DNA of 30,996 nt from Clostridiales bacterium (lineage in GTDB: Bacteria > Bacillota > Clostridia > Christensenellales > UBA1242). The notes under the pieces are model-generated. The model was not told the origin of the DNA. It saw only the letters and a program-made list of their open reading frames with translations, and did not search any database. Below are positions 24,595 through 30,996 of the stretch, piece by piece; within the stretch, counting starts at the first letter, position 1; the number at the start of each line of letters is the position of its first letter. The position numbers were made by a program, and so were the translations under genes. The stretch spans positions 1 through 30,996 of the forward strand of contig CAKJYB010000006.1 of assembly GCA_918241715.1 (NCBI GenBank). The letters run 5' to 3'.

Positions 24595-25017
24595 ATGATT
24601 GAAGAACAAATAAAGAAAGCAAACATTGAAGCGATGAAAAACAAAGACAGCGTTGCAAGAGCATTTTACAGCGTATTGTTAAACAAAATTTTGCTTGAAA
24701 AAATTGCAAAGGGAAACAGAGAGCAGATGTTGCCAGATGCAGACCTTGCAAATTTGCTTCAAAAGACGATAAAAGAACTTGCAGAAGAGAAAGAAAACTA
24801 TCAAAAAGTAAACAACACAGAAGAAGTTGCAAAACTTGAAAGACAAATGGAGATTGCAAGCACATATCTTCCAAAACAACTTTCAAAAGACGAAATTAAG
24901 GCTGTCATTATGGGGCTTGAAGACAGAAGCATTCCTTCTGTTATGAAGCACTTTAAGGCAAACTACAACGGACAGGTTGATATGAGACTTGTTCAAGAAG
25001 TATTGAGAAGTTTGTAA
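24595..25017 (+). CDS. yqeY: GatB/YqeY-domain protein
   Basis: A 140-residue protein of the YqeY family, usually about 147 residues and related to the tail domain of the GatB amidotransferase subunit. Family-like features are the N-terminal helical EEQIKKANIEAMKNKDSVARAFY, the middle charged helix with KLERQMEIASTYLPKQLS, and a C-terminal domain ending NYNGQVDMRLVQEVLRSL. YqeY is thought to be a tRNA-binding-type protein of uncertain function. Two ATGs lie in tandem (24592, 24595); AAGGAG is three bases from the first and six from the second, so the second is preferred. Its stop overlaps the next start (TAATG). Confidence 0.9.
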   Translation: MIEEQIKKANIEAMKNKDSVARAFYSVLLNKILLEKIAKGNREQMLPDADLANLLQKTIKELAEEKENYQKVNNTEEVAKLERQMEIASTYLPKQLSKDEIKAVIMGLEDRSIPSVMKHFKANYNGQVDMRLVQEVLRSL

Positions 25018-25712
25018 TGAAAATTTTTGCCATAAGTGATTTACACTTGTCAGTAAACAACCCAAAGCCCATGGATATTTTTGGGCCAGTTTGGGACAAC
25101 TATATTGACAAAATTTTTGCAGATTGGAAAGAAAAGGTAAGTGAAGAAGATTTAGTTTTGCTTGCTGGGGATTTTTCATGGGCGATGAAACTTGAAGACA
25201 CAATTTCTGACTTCAAACTTTTGGAAAATTTGCCGGGCAAAAAGGTTTTGGTGCGTGGAAATCACGATTATTGGTGGAAGAGCATAAGCGCAGTAAGAAA
25301 CATCATGCCACAAAAATTTTATGCCATTCAAAATGATGCAATCAAATTTGGAAACTATATTGTTTGTGGAACAAGACTTTGGAATTTGCCGGCTGACAAC
25401 AAGGATCAGACAGAAGAAGACGACAAGATTTACAAGAGAGAACTTTTGCGACTTGAAATGAGTTTGCAAAAGGCGAAAGAACTTCAACAGGCAGACGAAA
25501 AAATAATTTGCATGTTGCATTATCCACCTTACACGTTTAAGGAAGAAGACAATGAAGTTACGGCACTTATTGAAAAGTATGGCGTTTACAAGGTTGTTTA
25601 TGGGCACATTCACGCATATTGCAAACAAAATCTTGTGCTTGAAAAGAATGGCATTTACTATTATCTCACTTCCTGCGACATTGTGGGAAACAAGATGATT
25701 GAAATAGACTGA
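25017..25712 (+). CDS. Calcineurin-type metallophosphoesterase
   Basis: A 231-residue cytoplasmic phosphoesterase with the full metal-binding set: DLH (Asp8, His10), GD (Asp52), GNHD (Asn82, His83), MLHYPP (His168) and GHIH (His197, His199). It is translationally coupled to yqeY by a one-base overlap (TAATG). The substrate is unknown; the family includes cyclic-nucleotide, nucleotide-sugar and protein phosphatases. The stop codon is TGA, which shows that TGA is not read as Trp in this genome. No terminator is visible before the next promoter. Confidence 0.92.
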   Translation: MKIFAISDLHLSVNNPKPMDIFGPVWDNYIDKIFADWKEKVSEEDLVLLAGDFSWAMKLEDTISDFKLLENLPGKKVLVRGNHDYWWKSISAVRNIMPQKFYAIQNDAIKFGNYIVCGTRLWNLPADNKDQTEEDDKIYKRELLRLEMSLQKAKELQQADEKIICMLHYPPYTFKEEDNEVTALIEKYGVYKVVYGHIHAYCKQNLVLEKNGIYYYLTSCDIVGNKMIEID

Positions 25713-25730
25713 TTTGTAAAATGAAATTTA

Positions 25731-25759
25731 TTGACAATTGTGGCAATAATATGTATAAT
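25731..25759 (+). promoter_or_regulatory. Promoter of the second lipoprotein gene
   Basis: Perfect consensus TTGACA (25731-25736), 17 bases, TATAAT (25754-25759), 21 bases before the ATG. Confidence 0.9.
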
Positions 25760-25780
25760 AAAACGACTTGGAGAAATTAG

Positions 25781-27175
25781 ATGAAAAAATTTACTAAAGT
25801 GCTTTGTGGAATTATGGGAGTAGCGTTCCTGGTTGCAGGTTGTTCAAGCGTTCCCGACATAAAAAACACTTCAAAAGAAGTTGTTTACAACGGGACGGCA
25901 GCAACAATGGTTGACGGCTATCTTTATTATGGAAACACATTTGCAGACTACACAGAGTTCACAAACGACAAAGATTATCAAAAAAATGCAAAAAAAGCAT
26001 ATCTTGCAAGATTGAACACAAATATAGAACTTGCTTCAAAGACAAAAGACTATTCACCAAAGAATGTTGACAAAGTTGCAGAAGAAGTTGTTGGACAAGC
26101 AAACGGATTTATGTTTGCTCTTGGCAATTACATCTACTACACAACGCCAAAGAGAGAACAATCAGAAAATGACGAAGGAAAACTTGTTTACACATTCAAC
26201 TATTCAACAATCTACAGAAGCAGACTCAACGGAGACAAAAAAGAAGCTCTCTACAAAACAGAAGCAGAAATCAAACAGATTGAAGTTTTAAAGTTTTCTG
26301 GAAAATACTATCTTGTTTTCCTTGCTGGAAACAAACTTGTAAAAATTCAACTTGGCGACAAGACAAAAACAACAACACTTGCAACAAAAGTTGAAAGCGC
26401 AGTGCTTCCAAAGACGTATGAAAAAAACAAGGAACAATCAACTCTTGACTGGAACGGACAAATTTTCTACACATACGCAAAAGAAGTAAAAGACAATCCT
26501 GACATCACAGGCTCTGTTATGGCAAAAGTTTCTGTTGCAACAGGAGAAAAGGCTGACGTTGACTTCAAACAAGGAAAGACAATTTCTTTGATTGCAAGAG
26601 AAAGAGACACAATTTTCTACACAATTGACAGCAAAACATACAAACTTGACACAAACGAAGAAGGAACAATTTCAGTAAATTCTGAAAATTATTTGTATTA
26701 TAATGCAGCAATTACGGGAGTAGATTTGATTGCTTCAAACCAAAGTATAAAAGGTTATTTGCTTAAATCTGGAGACAATCTTGTTTTCAAAACAAATGAC
26801 GGAACATCAGTTTTAAACTGCAAAAACGGAGACACAGCACTCAAAAATGTTGCCTTTGTAAACGGGAGAAACGTTTATTTGGAGACGGAAACAGGCATTT
26901 ACCTTGCAAACCTTGGAGAAGTTGTTGTTGAAAATGGTGTTGCTCAAAACGTAGACTGCACAGAAGTTGTAAAAATGACAAAAATGAAAGAAGGCGAATA
27001 TGCCTTTGATGGAGATTACATTTACTTCTATGCACAACTTGAAAACGCAACAGACGAAGAGACAATCACAGACAGCGATGCAAACTTCTATTTGTATAGA
27101 ACAAGCGTTGGTGGCAAAGGAAAGAATGCTTATGAACTTTTGAGCTACACAACATTGAAAGCAAGACATTCATAA
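25781..27175 (+). CDS. Secreted lipoprotein, DUF5050/propeller-like
   Basis: A 464-residue protein with a type II signal peptide ending in lipobox LVAGC (Cys21), then CSSVPD. The mature part has repeated beta-type motifs (DGYLYYGNT, GNYIYYTTP, NGQIFYTYA, RDTIFYTID, GDYIYFYAQ) at intervals of about 50-90 residues, the pattern of DUF5050-like or other propeller-type lipoproteins. It would be anchored outside the membrane; ligand or function unknown. GGAG precedes the ATG and the gene is a single unit with perfect promoter and terminator. Same general style as the 15144 lipoprotein, but without obvious collinear similarity. Confidence 0.85.
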   Translation: MKKFTKVLCGIMGVAFLVAGCSSVPDIKNTSKEVVYNGTAATMVDGYLYYGNTFADYTEFTNDKDYQKNAKKAYLARLNTNIELASKTKDYSPKNVDKVAEEVVGQANGFMFALGNYIYYTTPKREQSENDEGKLVYTFNYSTIYRSRLNGDKKEALYKTEAEIKQIEVLKFSGKYYLVFLAGNKLVKIQLGDKTKTTTLATKVESAVLPKTYEKNKEQSTLDWNGQIFYTYAKEVKDNPDITGSVMAKVSVATGEKADVDFKQGKTISLIARERDTIFYTIDSKTYKLDTNEEGTISVNSENYLYYNAAITGVDLIASNQSIKGYLLKSGDNLVFKTNDGTSVLNCKNGDTALKNVAFVNGRNVYLETETGIYLANLGEVVVENGVAQNVDCTEVVKMTKMKEGEYAFDGDYIYFYAQLENATDEETITDSDANFYLYRTSVGGKGKNAYELLSYTTLKARHS

Positions 27176-27182
27176 ACAAATG

Positions 27183-27210
27183 CACACGACAGAGGCCGTG
27201 TGTTTTTTTT
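27183..27210 (+). terminator. Terminator of the second lipoprotein gene
   Basis: CACACG / CGTGTG with an 8-base loop, then eight T. Confidence 0.85.
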
Positions 27211-27297
27211 GTCAAAAAACAATTAAAAGATTTATTTATCTTTTTGAAATGTTGAATTTCTCTTTATTTCAGGCACTTTTGCAGGATTTAGATTTGA

Positions 27298-27304
27298 TTC
27301 GACA
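27298..27304 (-). promoter_or_regulatory. Candidate 0A box upstream of the spo0A homologue
   Basis: TTCGACA, i.e. TGTCGAA on the minus strand, lies 110 bases upstream of the spo0A start in a 238-base intergenic region. It fits Spo0A autoregulation. I could not place a convincing sigma-A promoter in this region. Confidence 0.4.
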
Positions 27305-27413
27305 TTATTTTTTCTTTCACGACAAAATGTAAACTTTTTCTTTTTTGGTGTCAGGTTTCTTGTGTGTTATTTTGTATTTGCTTTGCAAAAAAGAAAGAAA
27401 AGGAGAAGAGATT

Positions 27414-28163
27414 ATGGAAAGCGTTATTGAAAAGAAAATGCCAAAAATTTATGTTGCTGACAGCGAAGGAGACAACACGATTGTAGACTACTTTAAGAAG
27501 AATGGAAATTTTGAATTTGTCGGGACATCTTCAGACGGAAACAAGGTTGTGGAAGAAGTAAAACAGCTTCAACCAGACGTGTTGGTCATGGAAGTTATTT
27601 TGCAAAACCTGGACGGATTTGCCGTGCTTGACAGATTGAGAGAAATGAAAGAAAAGTGCCCAAAAGTCTTTTTTGTTTCAAATCTTTCTCATAGTGGATT
27701 TGTTACAAAGGCCGTGCAGTCTGGGGCAAGCTATTTTATGGTAAAGCCTGTTTCTTTGGAAAACCTTGAAAACAGAATAAACGAAGTGCTTGGAAATATT
27801 CAGGGCAAAAATGGGGCGCACCAACTTGACGAAAAAATTTCAAACATTTTTATCAGCATAGGAATTCCTGCACATATCAAGGGCTATCAGTTTTTAAGAG
27901 AAGCAGTCAAACTTGCAGTGGAAGAACCTGAAATTATCGGCTCAATCACAAAGAAACTTTATCCAACAATTGCAGAAAAGTTTGAAACAAGTTCTAGCAA
28001 GGTTGAAAGGGGAATGAGACATGCCATTGAAGTCGCTTGGAACAGGGGAAAGATTGAAAACATAAACAATATTTTTGGACTTAAGATATATAATAGAAAT
28101 GAGAAGCCAACAAACGGCGAATTGATTGCTCTGATTGCGGACAAAATGATTATGGATGTCTAA
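27414..28163 (+). CDS. spo0A: Spo0A-like response regulator with Glu at the phosphorylation site
   Basis: A 249-residue protein colinear with Spo0A. The C-terminal DNA-binding domain (about 142-249) is strongly conserved: IGIPAHIKGYQFLREAV, IIGSITKKLYPTIA, and recognition helix SSSKVERGMRHAIEVAWNRG (193-212). The receiver (10-127) keeps Asp16, Ser89 (Thr84 position) and Lys111 but reads PDVLVMEVILQNLDG where Spo0A has PDVLVLDIIMPHLDG, so the phosphoacceptor Asp56 is Glu60. The second acidic-pocket residue is Ser17. In other regulators Asp-to-Glu can mimic phosphorylation, so it may be constitutively active or phosphorylation-independent (inference). The start at 27414 is set by AAGGAGAAG; an upstream in-frame extension to 27345 lacks a ribosome binding site. 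Confidence 0.93.
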   Translation: MESVIEKKMPKIYVADSEGDNTIVDYFKKNGNFEFVGTSSDGNKVVEEVKQLQPDVLVMEVILQNLDGFAVLDRLREMKEKCPKVFFVSNLSHSGFVTKAVQSGASYFMVKPVSLENLENRINEVLGNIQGKNGAHQLDEKISNIFISIGIPAHIKGYQFLREAVKLAVEEPEIIGSITKKLYPTIAEKFETSSSKVERGMRHAIEVAWNRGKIENINNIFGLKIYNRNEKPTNGELIALIADKMIMDV

Positions 28164-28220
28164 AATCATAAAAAAATGTGCAAAAAACGCAAAAAAAAGC
28201 AAAAAAATCTGTTTTGGGTA

Positions 28221-28249
28221 TTGAATTAAAAGTTTTGTTGTGTTATAAT
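28221..28249 (+). promoter_or_regulatory. Promoter of the 28273 secreted protein gene
   Basis: TTGAAT (28221-28226), 17 bases, TATAAT (28244-28249), then AGGAGGG at 28261. Confidence 0.82.
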
Positions 28250-28272
28250 GTGTCTATCTTAGGAGGGATTTT

Positions 28273-29805
28273 ATGTCAAAAACTTTTTCAAAAATCATGT
28301 TGATTTGTGCATTAGTTGTTATTGTTCCACTTATGATTGTAGGGACAGCTTTTGCATCATACTACTCAGTGACAGCAATTGTTAACGTTGCAATCGTTAC
28401 ACTTGACGGCACTGAAAACATTGATCCAACAGTACAACATGATGCTTACGCAAAAATCTTATATGATGCAAAGGAGCATCAAGGAAACTTTAAGGTTTCT
28501 GATAGCCACATGAAAACCGTTGCTCTTAAAGCTCAAGCAAATGGTTTCACATTTGTTGGTTGGTACAAAGGTACAGCACAACAATATAGAGCAGAGCTTA
28601 TAACAGCACCAACAGAAATTAAATATGTTGGAGAAGAAGACACATTAAAAATGAAGATGTCAGAATATGATGATGTTCTTGCAGTTTTCGAAATCGAAAA
28701 ACTTGGAGTAACATACAACTATAAGAGACATCAAAGCGATGCTGACAACACAACAACAGCACCAGAAGGGTTTACAAACACATACAACTATGGAGATGAA
28801 CTTCCAGCATTCAATGCAGAAAACCACTATACTCACAATGGTTGGTTTGTAAATGGAGATACAACAAAAGTATATAAATACGCAACATTTGAAGATGGCG
28901 CAGAACTTTCAGCAAATTGGGTAAGAGACGAAGAATATCATGTAACATACAAATATAACAATGGATCAGAAGTTGTTGACCTTGGCGTATCAGCAGACAA
29001 ATTTGTTGGAGAAGCAACAGAACTTCCAACAGAACCAGTAGATGCTGGATGGCCAGCTTTGACAGCAGGAAAGAAATATGTATGGAAAGTAAACGGCTCA
29101 GTTGTTACATCAGTAAGCAAAGCTGCAACAGCTGTTCTTACAATTGAAGATGTATCATATACAGCAAATGTTGTAAGTTCAAGTTCTGTAATATACAAAA
29201 ATGCAGCAACATTTGCAATTGAAAATGCAGCAAGCCTTAATGCATTGTTTGATTCAAAAACATCAGTTGATTCAAACTGGACAAAAGACTACTCATTCTG
29301 GAAAGTTGAAAAAATCAATTATAATGGAACAGAGTATGCAAATGCTACAGATTTGTATACAGCAATTGTAAACGCAAATCCAAATGCAGATGCAACCGTA
29401 AACTTGACACCATTGTTGACACAATACTTCTCAAGTGTTGGCGACGTAAACTCAGTAGAATACAGCTCACAAGATGGACCAAACTCATTTAACGGAGCTG
29501 TTTACTACAGAGCAGGTGCAAACATAATGGAAGTTACATCAGCACAAAGTTTGTCAAGTGTTAGTTCAGATACAAACCTTGAACAATGGCTTTCAAAGGG
29601 AAGAGAACTTTATAATGACGCTGATGGAAACAACCAAGTTCACGCATATCAATTGAGTGGAGCATTTGGAACAAGCGCAGCTGAAATCACAATTACAGGA
29701 ATGACAACAATCAACGACTTGATTGAATACATCTACACAACACGTGATGTAGAACTTGCAGACACATTTGTATTCAATAGCGAATTTGAAGTATACTTTG
29801 CATAA
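28273..29805 (+). CDS. Secreted protein with InlB-like repeats
   Basis: A 510-residue protein with an N-terminal signal or anchor helix (about 7-32, ending GTAFASYY). Two or three InlB B-repeat-like units follow in the first half: GFTFVGWYKG...VLAVFE (about 90-137), then a unit opening VTYNYK, containing HNGWFVNGD and closing ELSANWV (to about 218), then VTYKYNNGSE. The second half has no repeat I recognise and is Asn/Thr/Ser-rich. No LPXTG and no C-terminal helix, so it is either released or held by its N-terminus. The near-perfect AGGAGGG site and promoter, with strongly biased codons, suggest high expression. The repeats relate it to the giant protein at 2-9361. Confidence 0.82.
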   Translation: MSKTFSKIMLICALVVIVPLMIVGTAFASYYSVTAIVNVAIVTLDGTENIDPTVQHDAYAKILYDAKEHQGNFKVSDSHMKTVALKAQANGFTFVGWYKGTAQQYRAELITAPTEIKYVGEEDTLKMKMSEYDDVLAVFEIEKLGVTYNYKRHQSDADNTTTAPEGFTNTYNYGDELPAFNAENHYTHNGWFVNGDTTKVYKYATFEDGAELSANWVRDEEYHVTYKYNNGSEVVDLGVSADKFVGEATELPTEPVDAGWPALTAGKKYVWKVNGSVVTSVSKAATAVLTIEDVSYTANVVSSSSVIYKNAATFAIENAASLNALFDSKTSVDSNWTKDYSFWKVEKINYNGTEYANATDLYTAIVNANPNADATVNLTPLLTQYFSSVGDVNSVEYSSQDGPNSFNGAVYYRAGANIMEVTSAQSLSSVSSDTNLEQWLSKGRELYNDADGNNQVHAYQLSGAFGTSAAEITITGMTTINDLIEYIYTTRDVELADTFVFNSEFEVYFA

Positions 29806-29831
29806 AAATTTTTAAAAACTTTGTAAAAAGT

Positions 29832-29861
29832 TTGACACTAGCTCTCTAGATATGTTATATT
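29832..29861 (+). promoter_or_regulatory. Promoter of tRNA-Val
   Basis: TTGACA (29832-29837), 18 bases, TATATT (29856-29861), 13 bases before the tRNA. Confidence 0.7.
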
Positions 29862-29869
29862 TAGAGAGC
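29841..29869. promoter_or_regulatory. Inverted repeat spanning the tRNA-Val promoter
   Basis: GCTCTCTA (29841-29848) and TAGAGAGC (29862-29869) form a perfect 8-pair repeat flanking the -10 box. No T tract follows, so it is not an obvious terminator; an operator or a structural element is possible. Confidence 0.5.
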
Positions 29870-29874
29870 ATTAA

Positions 29875-29950
29875 GGAAGTTTAGCTCAGCTGGGAGAGCA
29901 TCCGCCTTACAAGCGGAGGGTCATAGGTTCGATCCCTATAACTTCCACCA
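29875..29950 (+). tRNA. tRNA-Val (anticodon TAC), CCA encoded
   Basis: Cloverleaf: acceptor GGAAGTT / AACTTCC, D-arm GCTCAGCTGGGAGAGC, anticodon loop CTTACAA (TAC), T-arm ATAGG-TTCGATC-CCTAT, encoded CCA. Unlike the Arg and Met genes, no partial copy follows it. Confidence 0.96.
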
Positions 29951-29975
29951 AAAACTCCGAAAGGAGTTTTTTTGT
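29951..29975 (+). terminator. Terminator of tRNA-Val
   Basis: AAAACTCC / GGAGTTTT with a GAAA loop and seven T, immediately after CCA. Confidence 0.9.
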
Positions 29976-30010
29976 TGGGTTTTATTAAATTAAACATACT
30001 TTCAATCATT

Positions 30011-30038
30011 TTGAAAAACAATAAGATTGTGGTATATT
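30011..30038 (+). promoter_or_regulatory. Promoter of the BIG2-like protein gene
   Basis: TTGAAA (30011-30016), 16 bases, TATATT (30033-30038), 18 bases before the ATG. Confidence 0.65.
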
Positions 30039-30055
30039 TATCTTAGGTTATACAA

Positions 30056-30694
30056 ATGAAAAAACTTACAAGCATTTTAATTGGTATTGCAATGGCTGTG
30101 GCTGGAGTTGTTGGGTTTTATTTTTTGATAAAGAACAACGCACTTGAGCTTACTATTTCGATGGACTCCGTTTCAGTAAAAGTTGGAGAAAGGTCAAAAG
30201 TGGTTTACGAATGCAACATGAAAGATGCAACGCTTGTTTTTGAAATAGAAGACACCACAATTGCAAGTGTAGAGAAAATTGGAACTTCTTATTATGTAAA
30301 CGGAATTAAAAAGGGAAAGACAGAAATCTCTTTGAAAGCTAGTTATGGCAAATATAACAATTATTGCACAAAAAATGTGTATGTTATTGAAGAGGGTGAA
30401 GTTGCGCCAATTGAGTTTGAAATAGAAAGTATAGACGAATGTGATGTAGACAACGAAGAAAAAGCTATAGTGATGGTTGCAGGCACTCCAGCAACATTTT
30501 CTATCACGTCAACATCAGCAATTTCGTCAACAGGAATCATTTGTGAAGACCCAAGAGTTACGATTGAAAAGAAGACTTCTCCAAACAATTCATTCAAGAT
30601 TATATGCAACATAAAAGGAACATACACGCTGGCAGTTTCAGTAAACGGACAAACCCAAAACTATAAATTGTATGTTCAGGATGACGAAGAATAA
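30056..30694 (+). CDS. Membrane-anchored protein with BIG2/Ig-like domain
   Basis: A 212-residue protein with an N-terminal hydrophobic helix (about 5-25) that lacks a clear cleavage site and probably acts as an anchor. Residues about 31-110 look like a bacterial Ig-like (BIG2) domain: SVSVKVGERSKVVY, DTTIASVEKIGTSYYVNG, KKGKTEISLKASYG. Residues 118-212 may be a second, more divergent Ig-like unit (AGTPATFSITST...GTYTLAVSVNGQTQNYKLYV). It would face outside the cell; binding partner unknown. The ribosome binding site is weak (TTAGG only), unlike most genes here. No terminator is evident after the stop. Confidence 0.78.
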   Translation: MKKLTSILIGIAMAVAGVVGFYFLIKNNALELTISMDSVSVKVGERSKVVYECNMKDATLVFEIEDTTIASVEKIGTSYYVNGIKKGKTEISLKASYGKYNNYCTKNVYVIEEGEVAPIEFEIESIDECDVDNEEKAIVMVAGTPATFSITSTSAISSTGIICEDPRVTIEKKTSPNNSFKIICNIKGTYTLAVSVNGQTQNYKLYVQDDEE

Positions 30695-30774
30695 ACGCCC
30701 GGAAACGTTGTTATGTGTTGTAGCATAAAATGTCAAAAAAACTTGAAAAAAGTGCAAAATTTTTTCAAAAAGTG

Positions 30775-30804
30775 TTGACATTTAAGTTTAAAATATAGTA
30801 GAAT
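30775..30804 (+). promoter_or_regulatory. Strong promoter at the right edge
   Basis: TTGACA (30775-30780), 18 bases, TAGAAT (30799-30804), preceded by A/T tracts resembling an UP element. Confidence 0.7.
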
Positions 30805-30838
30805 AAGCATGTCGCATACGAAAAAAGACATGCTTATT
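30802..30838 (+). other. 12-base perfect inverted repeat at the transcript start
   Basis: AATAAGCATGTC (30802-30813) and GACATGCTTATT (30827-30838) with a 13-base loop; GTCTATTTTTAA follows. The repeat starts inside the -10 box. It could be an operator, a leader hairpin or a weak attenuator. Confidence 0.6.
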
Positions 30839-30996
30839 GTCTATTTTTAATGTGACAAGATCCATGAAAATTAAATAGTTGACAGAATCAAACAACAAAC
30901 TTTACGAAGTTATTAAGAACAAAAGTCAATGTTAGTTATCGAGTTCAGGAAAACAAAAAGCATCAAGTGTAAGATGCGCTAATATTAACCTTACAG

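Larger units (their letters stand above)
30695..30996 (+). other. Right-edge non-coding region with promoter and hairpin leader
   Basis: No credible ORF was seen in these 302 bases. An AT-rich tract with the inverted repeat TTGAAAAAA / TTTTTTCAA (30743-30768) precedes a strong promoter. The transcript then begins within a 12-pair inverted repeat and continues untranslated to the edge, at least 185 bases. This could be the leader of an rRNA operon or of a regulated gene beyond the window. Confidence 0.5.

Noticed and set aside
25710..25712. Genetic code 4 (TGA as Trp), suggested by the Mycoplasma-like transfer protein
   Set aside because: TGA terminates the metallophosphoesterase at the expected family length and Trp is TGG throughout.
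27281..27310. Sigma-H-type promoter upstream of spo0A
   Set aside because: GCAGGATTT fits a sigma-H -35, but no GAAT-type -10 lies at the right spacing.
27345..27413. N-terminal extension of Spo0A
   Set aside because: No ribosome binding site; AAGGAGAAG and the family start fit 27414. A hydrophobic leader on Spo0A makes no sense.
28164..28210. A-rich repeated GCAAAAAA tract after spo0A
   Set aside because: Low-complexity sequence; no hairpin or T tract, so not called as a terminator or repeat element.
29814..29833. Hairpin after the 28273 gene as terminator
   Set aside because: AAACTTT / AAAGTTT is weak and has no T tract; termination there is not supported.

Overview
The window is AT-rich chromosomal DNA of a low-GC, Gram-positive-type bacterium, most likely an uncultured gut Clostridia/Bacilli lineage. 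The evidence is a Spo0A homologue, YqeY, MgtE, Firmicutes-style strong AGGAGG ribosome binding sites, TTGACA-17-TATAAT promoters and U-tract terminators, lipoproteins, and InlB/MucBP-type surface repeats. TGA acts as a stop (for example at the end of the metallophosphoesterase), so this is genetic code 11 and not a Mycoplasma-type code. Lineage is inference from gene content only.

Layout. 1-9361: the 3' part of a giant repetitive surface protein with a C-terminal membrane anchor. 9463-13084: tmk, an alpha/beta hydrolase, a PAP2 phosphatase and a BaiN/HI0933-type flavoprotein. 13182-14280: tRNA-Arg, a small SHOCT-domain membrane protein, then a broken second copy of the tRNA-Arg 3' half containing hairpins. 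14348-14953: an orphan gene on the minus strand. 15144-16944: lipoprotein plus idi. 17041-21331: mgtE, a two-helix membrane protein, and convergent uvrC. 21529-24150: an isolated VirB6/Mbov_0396-like transfer-type membrane protein with a small downstream partner. 24212-24497: tRNA-Met on the minus strand with a second copy of its 3' end and terminator, the two separated by a 137-base, strongly folding insert. 24595-25712: yqeY and a metallophosphoesterase, translationally coupled. 25781-27175: a second lipoprotein. 27414-28163: a spo0A homologue whose phosphoacceptor Asp is replaced by Glu. 28273-29805: a secreted repeat protein. Then tRNA-Val, a BIG2-like anchored protein, and at the right edge a strong promoter with a long untranslated leader.

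Housekeeping genes (tmk, uvrC, mgtE, idi, yqeY) alternate with cell-envelope genes (giant adhesin, two lipoproteins, secreted repeat protein, BIG2-like protein, PAP2). Most transcription units are one or two genes with their own promoter and terminator, so promoters and terminators are unusually easy to see.

The most interesting points are: (i) two tRNA loci each followed by a duplicated tRNA 3' fragment broken in the T-arm and joined to abutting hairpins, possibly scars or cassettes of one type of small non-autonomous element; (ii) the Asp-to-Glu Spo0A with candidate 0A boxes upstream of itself and of the transfer-type gene; (iii) the orphan transfer-type membrane protein; (iv) a probably leaderless uvrC mRNA.
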